Positions 57,392 to 64,000 of a stretch of DNA of 64,000 bases are shown piece by piece. A program made the translations under genes and the position numbers. The notes under the pieces are model-generated. The model saw nothing but the letters and a program-made list of their open reading frames with translations. It did no database searches and was not told the DNA's origin. How positions within the stretch are numbered: position 1 is the first letter of the stretch; the number at the start of each line of letters is the position of its first letter. The DNA comes from Sphingobium sp. GTDB taxonomy: Bacteria > Pseudomonadota > Alphaproteobacteria > Sphingomonadales > Sphingomonadaceae. The stretch is from contig JAGIAZ010000007.1 of the NCBI GenBank assembly GCA_017744605.1, positions 1 to 64,000 of the forward strand. Direction: 5' to 3'.

Positions 57392-58108
57392 CTAGCCCTT
57401 GGTCATGAGCTTGGTGAACTCCTCGACCACGAACTTCTGGCCGAGCACGGGATGCGCGAAGCTCATCGCGATCTCCTGGCGATGCGGCCAGGTCGGGCGG
57501 TAATTCTCTTCGGACAGGATACGGTCGGGACCGATCGGGTTTTCCGGATAGCATGCCATGGCGGGCTGGAGATGCGCGGTCGTATGCGCCCAGCCGGCCT
57601 CATAATCGGCCTGCCACTGCATCAGATAGTTGAGGCGCTGGATCTTCCAGACGCCGTCTTCCTTCACATAATCATTCTCGTAGATGCCGCTTTCCCAGAA
57701 CTGCTGCGGCACGGCATCGGGCTTGTTCGCGAGCGCCTCGTCATGCCAGCCGCCGGCGAGAATGCCGCGGAAGCGCCCCTTTGCGGTCAGCCCGTCCGGC
57801 GCGACGGTGACGACGTCCTGAAGCTGGAAATGGTCGAGCAGGAAGCCATGGATCGGCCCGCGCTGCCCCTTGGTGAAGAGATTCTGGAACCAGGTGCCGT
57901 AGAGGCGCATCACGCCCTCATAACCGACATATTCGCCGGAAAGGAACACGACGCAGCCGTCCTTGGCGAACAGGGCGGCGGTCTCTTCCGGGCGGTTATA
58001 GTCGATATAATAGCCATAGGCCATCTGGAGCCGGCGAATGGCGTTGATGTCCTCGAGCTCCGTAACCTTCTTTTCCAGGGCGACCAGGCGCGATTCAACG
58101 TCAGACAT
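57392..58108 (-). CDS. NTF2/SnoaL-fold protein, candidate diarylpropane lyase (LdpA/LsdE-like)
   Basis: The 238-residue product has an N-terminal coiled coil (SRLVALEKKVTELEDINAIRR) then an NTF2 fold: MAYGYYIDYNRPEETAALFA, GYEGVMRLYGTWFQNLF, HGFLLDHFQLQDVVTVAP and RFRGILAGGWHD. Cofactor-free gamma-formaldehyde lyases LdpA and LsdE, which turn beta-1 diarylpropanes into lignostilbenes, are NTF2-fold proteins of about this size from sphingomonads. Here a LigD-like SDR is divergent next to it, and a lignostilbene dioxygenase lies 4 kb away, which supports this role. I could not align to them; other SnoaL-like functions remain possible. Confidence 0.7.
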   Translation of the reverse strand: MSDVESRLVALEKKVTELEDINAIRRLQMAYGYYIDYNRPEETAALFAKDGCVVFLSGEYVGYEGVMRLYGTWFQNLFTKGQRGPIHGFLLDHFQLQDVVTVAPDGLTAKGRFRGILAGGWHDEALANKPDAVPQQFWESGIYENDYVKEDGVWKIQRLNYLMQWQADYEAGWAHTTAHLQPAMACYPENPIGPDRILSEENYRPTWPHRQEIAMSFAHPVLGQKFVVEEFTKLMTKG

Positions 58109-58285
58109 TCTCGACTCCTCTCTCCAAGACTGGCCGGTGGCTAACAAAGCGGCGGCGACAGCGCGAGCGGAAATTCCACCCGGTCGAACAGTTTTCATTC
58201 GGACGTATGACCGAGGGCGTCCGTGCGATTGTCTGCATGCAGGCAAGGCGTTAGCGTTCCGGCATATTTGGGAGAGAGAATCATC

Positions 58286-59197
58286 ATGGATTGGAACGAC
58301 AAGGTCGCCTTCATCACCGGCGGCGGAACCGGCATCGGCTTCGGCATCGCGCGCGCCTTCAGCAACCACGGCATGCGCCTCGCCCTCTCCTACCGCAACG
58401 AGGAACAGCGCGCCCGCTGCACGCAATGGTTCACCGAACATGGCCGCGAGCAGCCGCTCTGGATCAAGCTCGACGTGACCGACCGTGACGCCTTCGCCAA
58501 GGCCGCCGACGAGGTCGTCGCGCATTTCGGCAAGGTGCATGTGCTGGTCAACAATGCCGGCGTCAGCGTCTTCGGCCCGACCGACGAAGCCAGCTATGCC
58601 GACTATGACTGGATCATGGGCGTCAATTTCGGCGGCGTGGTCAACGGCATCGTGTCCTTCGTGCCCAAGATCAAGGAGAGCGGCGAAGGCGGCGCGGTCG
58701 TCAATGTCGCGTCCATGGCAGCCTATCTGTCAGGACCGCAGGCCGGCATCTACACGGCCTCCAAGTTCGCCGTGCGCGGCCTCACGGAATCGCTGCGCTA
58801 CAATCTCGTGCCCTATGGCATCGGCGTATCGCTGGTCTGCCCGGCGCTGGTCGCGACGGATGCGGGCCTGAGCGCGCTCAAGCGCCCGTCCGCCTTCGAG
58901 GGCAGCGGATTCGCGCCGGTCAACGAGGAGGAACTGCGCCGGTTCGCGGGCATCTTCCAGGGCGGCATGGACCCGCTCGAGGCCGGCGAGAAGATCTTCC
59001 GCGGCATGGATCGCAATGATGGGCTCATCTTCACCCACCCCGAGTTCGCCGACGACTTCAAGGACATTTACGAAACCTCGCTCGCCGCCCTCCCCGACGA
59101 GGTCGCGCCGCCGGAGCGGCTCGAGGTCGAGCGCATGCGCCGCGCCGCCAACAAGGCCGCGCTGGAGGGCGCAAAGATCAGCATCAACGATCTGTAG
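58286..59197 (+). CDS. Short-chain dehydrogenase, LigD-like C-alpha-dehydrogenase family
   Basis: The 303-residue product is an SDR with FITGGGTGIGFGIARAF, NNAGVSVFGPTDEASYADYDWIMG, SFVPKIKESGEG and the catalytic YTASKFAVRG. The YDWIMGVNFGGVVNGIVSFVP run resembles LigD/LigL/LigN, which oxidise the C-alpha hydroxyl of lignin dimers to a ketone. ATG 58286 has GGAGAGAG before it. It is divergent from the NTF2-fold protein, sharing a 177-base control region, and reads toward the tannase. A dimer carbinol is a reasonable but unproven substrate. Confidence 0.8.
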   Translation: MDWNDKVAFITGGGTGIGFGIARAFSNHGMRLALSYRNEEQRARCTQWFTEHGREQPLWIKLDVTDRDAFAKAADEVVAHFGKVHVLVNNAGVSVFGPTDEASYADYDWIMGVNFGGVVNGIVSFVPKIKESGEGGAVVNVASMAAYLSGPQAGIYTASKFAVRGLTESLRYNLVPYGIGVSLVCPALVATDAGLSALKRPSAFEGSGFAPVNEEELRRFAGIFQGGMDPLEAGEKIFRGMDRNDGLIFTHPEFADDFKDIYETSLAALPDEVAPPERLEVERMRRAANKAALEGAKISINDL

Positions 59198-59315
59198 GAG
59201 CGAGGTGCGCAGGATTGCGACATGGCGTCACCCGGCATTTGACGCCCCCGAGATTGACGAGACAATGTCGACAAGAGCAAGAGCGGACGCGCGAATATAT
59301 AGGAGGGAGAGGGTC

Positions 59316-60884
59316 ATGCGGGGCAAGAGCGTCAAAATCGGGGTCGTGATTCTGGCGGGCGCGAGCGCCTGCGCGCTGGCCAGTCCCGCCGCTGCCCAGT
59401 CCGGCGACAATTGCGCGGCCATGGCGAGCAAGGCGTTCGGCGACGGCATCCGCATCACCGCCGCCAAGCATGTCGATGCAGGCCTCGCTGTGGCCCGGCC
59501 CAGCGCGCCGACATCGACCACGCCCCTTCCCGCTCATTGCCGCATCGATGGCATCATCAACGAGCGCAAGGGCGCCGGCGGCAAGAGCTATGGCATCGGC
59601 TTCGCGATCGCCCTTCCCGACAATTGGAACGGCCGCTTCCTTCTGCAGGGCGGCGGCGGCCTCAACGGCAGCGTCGGCTTGCCCGTCGGCCCGACCGCGT
59701 CGGGCGACAGGACGGCGCTTGCGCGCGGCTTTGCGGTCATCTCCCACGATAGCGGCCACAAGGGCGCCGGCTTCGACGACAGCTTCATGGCCGATCAGCG
59801 CGCGGCACTCGACTTTGCCGAGGCCTCGGTCCTCACCGTCACCACGCTCGGCAAGAAGATCACGGCCGCCTATTACGGCAAGCCGATCAGCCACAGCTAC
59901 ATGACCGGCTGCTCTACCGGCGGGCGTGAGGGCATGCTGGCGACCCAGCGCTATCCCGAGCTGTTCGACGGCGTGATCATCGGCGCGCCGGCCATGCGCA
60001 CCGGCGATTCGAACCTTGGCGTCGAATATACCCAGGTGTTGTTCAACCAGGCCGCCCCCAAGGGCCCCGACGGCAAACCGATCATGAGCCAGGTGCTGAC
60101 CGCTGCCGACCGCAAGACGATCCTCGACGGTATTCTCGGCCAGTGCGACGCGCTCGACGGTCTCAAGGACGGCATGATCGAGAATGTGGCCCAGTGCAAA
60201 TTCCAGCCGGCCAAGCTGCTCTGCAAGGGCGGCAAGAAGACCGACAGTTGCCTGAGCGCGGGACAGGTCAAGGCACTGGAACTCGGCCTCGCCGGTCCCA
60301 AGGACAAGGCCGGCTATCCCATCTACGCTCCGATGACCGCCGACACCGGCATCATGTCGACCCCGATGGGCTATCTCCCGACAGGCGGCCCCGGCCCCTT
60401 CGGCCCGCCGAGCGCCGCGACCAGCATCGATCTCGACGCGCGCATCCACGAGATCCGCAACACCGCCACGCAGCGGCTGACCGACACCAACTACTGGACC
60501 AATCTCAACACCTATCTCGACCGCGGCGGCAAGATCATCTTCTTCCATGGCGTCTCGGACTTCTGGTTCTCGCCACTGGCGACCTGGGACTATTATCAGC
60601 GCGCCGCCAAGACCAACGGCAAGGCCTTCACCGACGCCAGCCGCTTCTACATGGTGCCGGGCATGCTCCACTGCGCCGGCGGCAACAGCTTCGAGCAGTT
60701 CGACATGCTCTCGAAGATCATCGACTGGGTCGAGAAGGGCGAAGCGCCGCAGGAGATCATCGCCCAGCGCCGCGCGCCGTCGACCGAAAAGCGACCGCTC
60801 TGCCCCTTCCCGGCCCATGCCGAATATATGGGCGGCGATGCCACGATCGCCGAGAGCTTCAGCTGCAAGCCGCCCAAGGAGTAA
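59316..60884 (+). CDS. Tannase/feruloyl esterase family protein
   Basis: The 522-residue product has a signal peptide (cut near PAAAQSG), then the family motifs: nucleophile region TGCSTGGREGML (Cys next to the catalytic Ser), the acid region DFWFSPLATW, and MLHCAGG with the catalytic His beside a Cys. This CS-D-HC arrangement, with the two Cys bonded, marks tannases and fungal-type feruloyl esterases. It hydrolyses aromatic esters in the periplasm or outside. AGGAGGGAGAGGG precedes ATG 59316. It lies 118 bases past the SDR and may release ferulate or gallate for the downstream pathway. Confidence 0.88.
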   Translation: MRGKSVKIGVVILAGASACALASPAAAQSGDNCAAMASKAFGDGIRITAAKHVDAGLAVARPSAPTSTTPLPAHCRIDGIINERKGAGGKSYGIGFAIALPDNWNGRFLLQGGGGLNGSVGLPVGPTASGDRTALARGFAVISHDSGHKGAGFDDSFMADQRAALDFAEASVLTVTTLGKKITAAYYGKPISHSYMTGCSTGGREGMLATQRYPELFDGVIIGAPAMRTGDSNLGVEYTQVLFNQAAPKGPDGKPIMSQVLTAADRKTILDGILGQCDALDGLKDGMIENVAQCKFQPAKLLCKGGKKTDSCLSAGQVKALELGLAGPKDKAGYPIYAPMTADTGIMSTPMGYLPTGGPGPFGPPSAATSIDLDARIHEIRNTATQRLTDTNYWTNLNTYLDRGGKIIFFHGVSDFWFSPLATWDYYQRAAKTNGKAFTDASRFYMVPGMLHCAGGNSFEQFDMLSKIIDWVEKGEAPQEIIAQRRAPSTEKRPLCPFPAHAEYMGGDATIAESFSCKPPKE

Positions 60885-61019
60885 TCGCGCGAGCATCGCA
60901 ACGCTCGCCTTGCTGACTGCGCCCGCCATGCGGATCCGCGTCTTCAAGGCAAGGTAGCGTTTGACGCGAGGCGACTGGGACGGCAGGGGAGCGGCTCCCC
61001 CCCAATCAAGGACAAGATC

Positions 61020-61220
61020 ATGGCCGCCAAGCTCAAGCTCGAACTGACCTCCGACGAAGCCGAGATCCTGGTCGATGCGCTGGAGGCCGATCTGGAAGGC
61101 TATCTGGAATCCGCCAAGGAAGCGCGCGGCAACAACCGGCGCGCCGAGGTCCAGACCTTCACCGAAGCCGCCGAACGCATCCAGGCCCTGCTGACGCGGG
61201 TGCAGGCGCTGGTGGAGTAA
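61020..61220 (+). CDS. Small acidic helical protein, unknown
   Basis: The 66-residue product is mostly helix, KLKLELTSDEAEILVDALEADLEG followed by YLESAKEARGNNRRAEVQTF and a heptad-like tail AERIQALLTRVQALVE. It resembles small uncharacterised sphingomonad proteins. No signal, membrane helix or catalytic motif is visible. It follows the tannase by 135 bases and abuts the convergent aquaporin gene. The RBS is weak. Confidence 0.6.
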   Translation: MAAKLKLELTSDEAEILVDALEADLEGYLESAKEARGNNRRAEVQTFTEAAERIQALLTRVQALVE

Positions 61221-61222
61221 CC

Positions 61223-61939
61223 TCAGTCTCCCGCCACCGGCACCTGCGCGGGAACGTTGGGGCTGAGCCAGCGATACGTCAGGCCGCCGAGGGCGCCCCC
61301 CACCAACGGCGCGAGCCAGAAAAGCCAAAGCTGCTGCAGTGCCCAGCCGCCCACCAGGATCGCCGGCCCGGTGCTGCGCGCCGGGTTGACGGAGGTGTTG
61401 GTCACCGGAATCGAGATCAGGTGAATGAGCGTGAGGCAGAGGCCGATGGCGAGCGGCGCGAAGCCGCGCGGCGCATTGCCGTGGGTCGCTCCCATGATGA
61501 CAAAGAGGAAGGCGAAGGTCATCACCACTTCACAGATGAAGGCAGCCGCGAGCGAATAGCCGCCAGGTGAATGCTCGGCATAGCCATTGCTGGCGAAGCC
61601 ACCGCCAAGATCGAAGCCGACATGACCGCTCGCGATCGCATAGAGGATCCCGGCGCCTGTAATGCCGCCCAGCACCTGCGCGATGATGTAGCCGGGCAGG
61701 TCCCCGATCGGAAAGCGCCCGCCAGCCCAGAGACCGACCGACACGGCCGGATTGAGATGGCAGCCTGAGACATGACCGATGGCATATGCCATGGTGACGA
61801 CCGTCAGGCCGAAAGCGAGGGCCACGCCGACAAAACCGATCCCCAATTGGGGAAATGCCGCGGCCAGCACAGCCGATCCGCATCCGCCCAGGACCAGCCA
61901 GGCCGTCCCGATGAATTCCGCCCCCAATTTCTGAAGCAT
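61223..61939 (-). CDS. aqpZ: Aquaporin Z-type water channel
   Basis: The 238-residue product is a MIP-family channel with six helices and the two NPA motifs: HLNPAVSVG (about residue 67) and [10 protein letters not shown] (about 190). The selectivity filter region matches AqpZ rather than a glycerol facilitator, with His before the second loop ([23 protein letters not shown]). It opens a water path in the inner membrane. ATG 61939 has GGAGGG upstream. It is a single minus-strand gene with no link to the catabolic genes. Confidence 0.93.
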   Translation of the reverse strand: MLQKLGAEFIGTAWLVLGGCGSAVLAAAFPQLGIGFVGVALAFGLTVVTMAYAIGHVSGCHLNPAVSVGLWAGGRFPIGDLPGYIIAQVLGGITGAGILYAIASGHVGFDLGGGFASNGYAEHSPGGYSLAAAFICEVVMTFAFLFVIMGATHGNAPRGFAPLAIGLCLTLIHLISIPVTNTSVNPARSTGPAILVGGWALQQLWLFWLAPLVGGALGGLTYRWLSPNVPAQVPVAGD

Positions 61940-61993
61940 GACACCCTCCTCCACTATGTTGTAAACGCAAGGGAACCAATCCAAGCCAACAGA

Positions 61994-62176
61994 GTGTACG
62001 CCCGCGCGGCCGCGGTGTCGACCAGCGCGCTCGACGACGATGGGCGGGAGGTCATGGACCTTTACCAGCAGGTGCCGACGCCACGGGAGGTCCTCGTCAA
62101 GAACGTGCTTTTGCTGCGCAACGCGGAGCGCGAGGGCCGGTTCGACGAAGCGGTGAAAGCGATCGGGACGCTGTGA
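61994..62176 (+). CDS. Short hypothetical frame, perhaps a gene fragment
   Basis: A 60-codon frame from GTG 61994 encodes a hydrophilic, mostly helical peptide ([20 protein letters not shown] then [20 protein letters not shown]). It looks protein-like, but has no good RBS. It could be the 3' end of a lost gene. No family recognised. Confidence 0.35.
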   Translation: MYARAAAVSTSALDDDGREVMDLYQQVPTPREVLVKNVLLLRNAEREGRFDEAVKAIGTL

Positions 62177-62182
62177 TCCTTA

Positions 62183-62334
62183 TCCTCTCTCCTTCAGAGG
62201 AGAGGATAGTGGAGCTTGCTGCCGCAAGGCGGCTCGCGGAACTTGGAGAGGGGCAGCGCGGCATCCCCTCTCCCACTGCGCCAGGTCGCCAATCGGCGAT
62301 CAGGCTGCGTATCATCCCCTTGAAGGAGAGAGGA
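62183..62334. repeat. Nested inverted-repeat element
   Basis: TCCTCTCTCCTTCA (62183-62196) has a perfect inverted copy at 62321-62334. Inside lies a second pair, GGAGAGGGG (62245-62253) and CCCCTCTCC (62265-62273), and a short 9-bp hairpin at 62181-62208. The about 150-base unit has no gene and resembles a MITE or palindromic repeat located between the short frame and the second dioxygenase. Confidence 0.6.
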
Positions 62335-62337
62335 AAA

Positions 62338-63813
62338 TCAAACGTCCTTTGCCGCCAGATAATCCTTCATCGGCACCCACCAGCCGTGGACCTGCGGCCG
62401 CATGCGGGTCGGCACCGGCACCTTGGCGACGGGGCCCTTGAAGATTTCGCCCGCGTTCCAGATCCAGACCGCATGCTCATAGGTGTCGGGCGCCGTCTCA
62501 TGGTCGACGATCGCGACGAGCCAGCCTTCATGGCCCGGTTCGCTGGCGTCGACATGGACGGTCTCGCTCATGCCGTGCGCGGGCGGAAGGTTGTAGCCGA
62601 CCAGCGCACCGGTCCGGAAATCGACGCGCAGCAGCGCCGAGAACATCGCGCCGACGACGCCGCCCATCACCGGCGGTCCCATGGGTTCCGGGTTCATCGA
62701 GCAATAATAGCCCTGGCTATAGGCGCGGCCCTGATCGGCATTGGCGATGCGCGGCATATCGCCCGGAGGGCCGAGCGGGGTCACCGCAATGCCGTCGTCC
62801 GCACCGTTCATGTCCATCGTCCAGCGCTGGAAGCCGCCGCCCAGTTCCCACGGCGGCACGTTGATGCCGCTATCGGCCTGGATATGCGGAAAGGCGATCG
62901 TGTTGGTCACGTGATGATCCATGTGGATCTTGCCGTCCGGCGTCTCGAAGGCATTCATCATGTGGAAGCTGGAGGCGCCCTTGGGGCCCTTGAACCAGCG
63001 GATTTCCGAGACATCACCATAGCGCGGCATCACGCCGACATAATATTCGAGATCCTGCTGATGCACCCAATGGGCACCCCCCGCCTTGACCCGGTCGAGG
63101 TCCGCAGTGGTCGGCTGGAGCGGGAAGATCGCGTAATGCTCGGTGATGACGAAGTCGTGGACGAGGCTGCAGAACGGTGCGTCGAACCATTGTTCCCTGA
63201 CCAGCTTGCCGTTCCTGTCCGTCCACCAATAAGCCATCTTGGCCGAGCAGAGCCCGTCCGCCTCATAGCCATAGACGAACATTTCCTGCGTTTCGGGGTC
63301 GACGCGGACATGCGCGGTCATCGTCTTGGACTTGAGCGCACCGCCGAAATCATAGGCGCCGATCGTCTCGAGCGTGAACGGATCGATCTGGTGGCCGGGA
63401 CCGTCCTCCTTGGTCATGATCAGCTTGCCGGCATGCCAGATGGGCGTCGTATTGGAGACCGTGCCCTCGACGCCTTCGACCGACGGGTCGTTGGTGTAGG
63501 GATTGCGATAGCGGCCGAACAGGCGCTTGCCGGCGGCATGCTCGGCCTTCCAGCGCGGTGTCTGGACGAACTTGATGTCGTAATCGACCGTGCCGTCCTC
63601 GTGAAAGAGGATGCGGCTGACCATGCCATCGTCCGAAAGCGCTGTATCCGGCACAAAGAAGGGCTCGAACTGCGGATCGGGCACGGCGCGGAAGAAGGCG
63701 CCGACGACGTCGGATGGGATCGTGCCCTCGCTGGCCTTGAGGCCCTTGATCGAGACTTCCTTGCCGACCGGCGTGTTGAGGCCGGTATAATCGAGCGTCT
63801 GCGGAAACGACAT
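62338..63813 (-). CDS. Carotenoid-oxygenase family protein, second lignostilbene dioxygenase paralogue
   Basis: The 491-residue product has the four iron histidines in MTAHVRV, SLVHDFV, SSFHMMNAF and RPQVHGWW, and the family regions GAFFRAVPDPQFEP and EGTVSNTTPIWHAG. It is closer to the NOV1/LSD group than to carotenoid cleavers by context. GGAGAAC lies before two adjacent ATGs; ATG 63813 (spacing 6) is chosen over 63816. It is clearly different from the paralogue at 20160-21638. It lies 68 bases from the LigI gene and near the NTF2-fold lyase, which suggests cleavage of stilbenes from beta-1 dimers. Confidence 0.85.
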   Translation of the reverse strand: MSFPQTLDYTGLNTPVGKEVSIKGLKASEGTIPSDVVGAFFRAVPDPQFEPFFVPDTALSDDGMVSRILFHEDGTVDYDIKFVQTPRWKAEHAAGKRLFGRYRNPYTNDPSVEGVEGTVSNTTPIWHAGKLIMTKEDGPGHQIDPFTLETIGAYDFGGALKSKTMTAHVRVDPETQEMFVYGYEADGLCSAKMAYWWTDRNGKLVREQWFDAPFCSLVHDFVITEHYAIFPLQPTTADLDRVKAGGAHWVHQQDLEYYVGVMPRYGDVSEIRWFKGPKGASSFHMMNAFETPDGKIHMDHHVTNTIAFPHIQADSGINVPPWELGGGFQRWTMDMNGADDGIAVTPLGPPGDMPRIANADQGRAYSQGYYCSMNPEPMGPPVMGGVVGAMFSALLRVDFRTGALVGYNLPPAHGMSETVHVDASEPGHEGWLVAIVDHETAPDTYEHAVWIWNAGEIFKGPVAKVPVPTRMRPQVHGWWVPMKDYLAAKDV

Positions 63814-63881
63814 CATGTTCTCCAGTCTGTGATTTGCCGTCACTCTTTTGAGCCTGTCAGCAGATCAGGATATGATCGGGA

Positions 63882-64000
<119 letters not shown>

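Noticed and set aside
59184-61328. Long antisense frame over the tannase gene
   Set aside because: It overlaps a clear tannase with signal peptide and catalytic triad; the antisense product is compositionally biased and has no RBS.

Overview
The window is GC-rich, densely coded alphaproteobacterial DNA. Gene content points to a flagellated sphingomonad (Sphingomonadales) that degrades lignin-derived aromatics. The clues are a LigM/MetF/LigH demethylation operon, a LigW-type decarboxylase, two lignostilbene-dioxygenase paralogues, a 2-pyrone-4,6-dicarboxylate hydrolase tail (LigI) and a large TonB receptor. I see no rRNA, tRNA, CRISPR array or intact insertion sequence.

Layout. 1-4942 (+): end of a flagellar locus: flgA tail, flgM, flgN, a secreted muramidase behind an exact sigma-54 promoter, flhA and fliA. 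5008-11437: mostly housekeeping: panB, a YfgM-like protein, bamB, der, a TusA-like protein and an orphan Hpt protein. 11594-17990 (+): NAD-linked molybdenum formate dehydrogenase operon fdsG-fdsB-mobA-fdsA-fdsD-fdhD. 18165-33250: first aromatic region, with an aromatic-acid transporter and MarR regulator divergent from a lignostilbene dioxygenase, then a serine hydrolase, a DUF3237 protein, a luciferase-like oxidoreductase, copDC, a GMC oxidoreductase, an MFS carrier, LigW, an aldehyde dehydrogenase, a SnoaL protein and a decayed MFS gene. 33341-37445 (-): ligM-metF-ligH. 37808-52279 (-): many tightly packed or overlapping catabolic genes, from a VAO/PCMH flavoprotein and its cytochrome through a CoA ligase, PQQ dehydrogenase, aldehyde dehydrogenase, Rieske oxygenase and amidohydrolase to SDR, IclR, MDR, esterase and VOC genes. 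52478-64000: TonB receptor, heme peroxidase, NTF2-fold protein, LigD-like SDR, tannase/feruloyl esterase, aquaporin, a second lignostilbene dioxygenase and the LigI C-terminus at the edge.

How the genes may work together. The GMC oxidoreductase, aldehyde dehydrogenase, DUF3237 protein, lignostilbene dioxygenase and LigW match, family by family, the steps known in Sphingobium SYK-6 for the beta-5 dimer dehydrodiconiferyl alcohol, ending in vanillin and 5-carboxyvanillate-type products. The NTF2-fold protein, LigD-like SDR and second dioxygenase resemble the beta-1 (diarylpropane) route. LigM then demethylates vanillate-type acids, MetF and LigH process the folate-bound methyl group, and Fds can oxidise the resulting formate to CO2 with NADH gain. 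The 41-52 kb block looks like oxidation of a para side chain (flavocytochrome, PQQ dehydrogenase, aldehyde dehydrogenase, CoA ligase). Enzyme families are mostly clear; exact substrates are inference.
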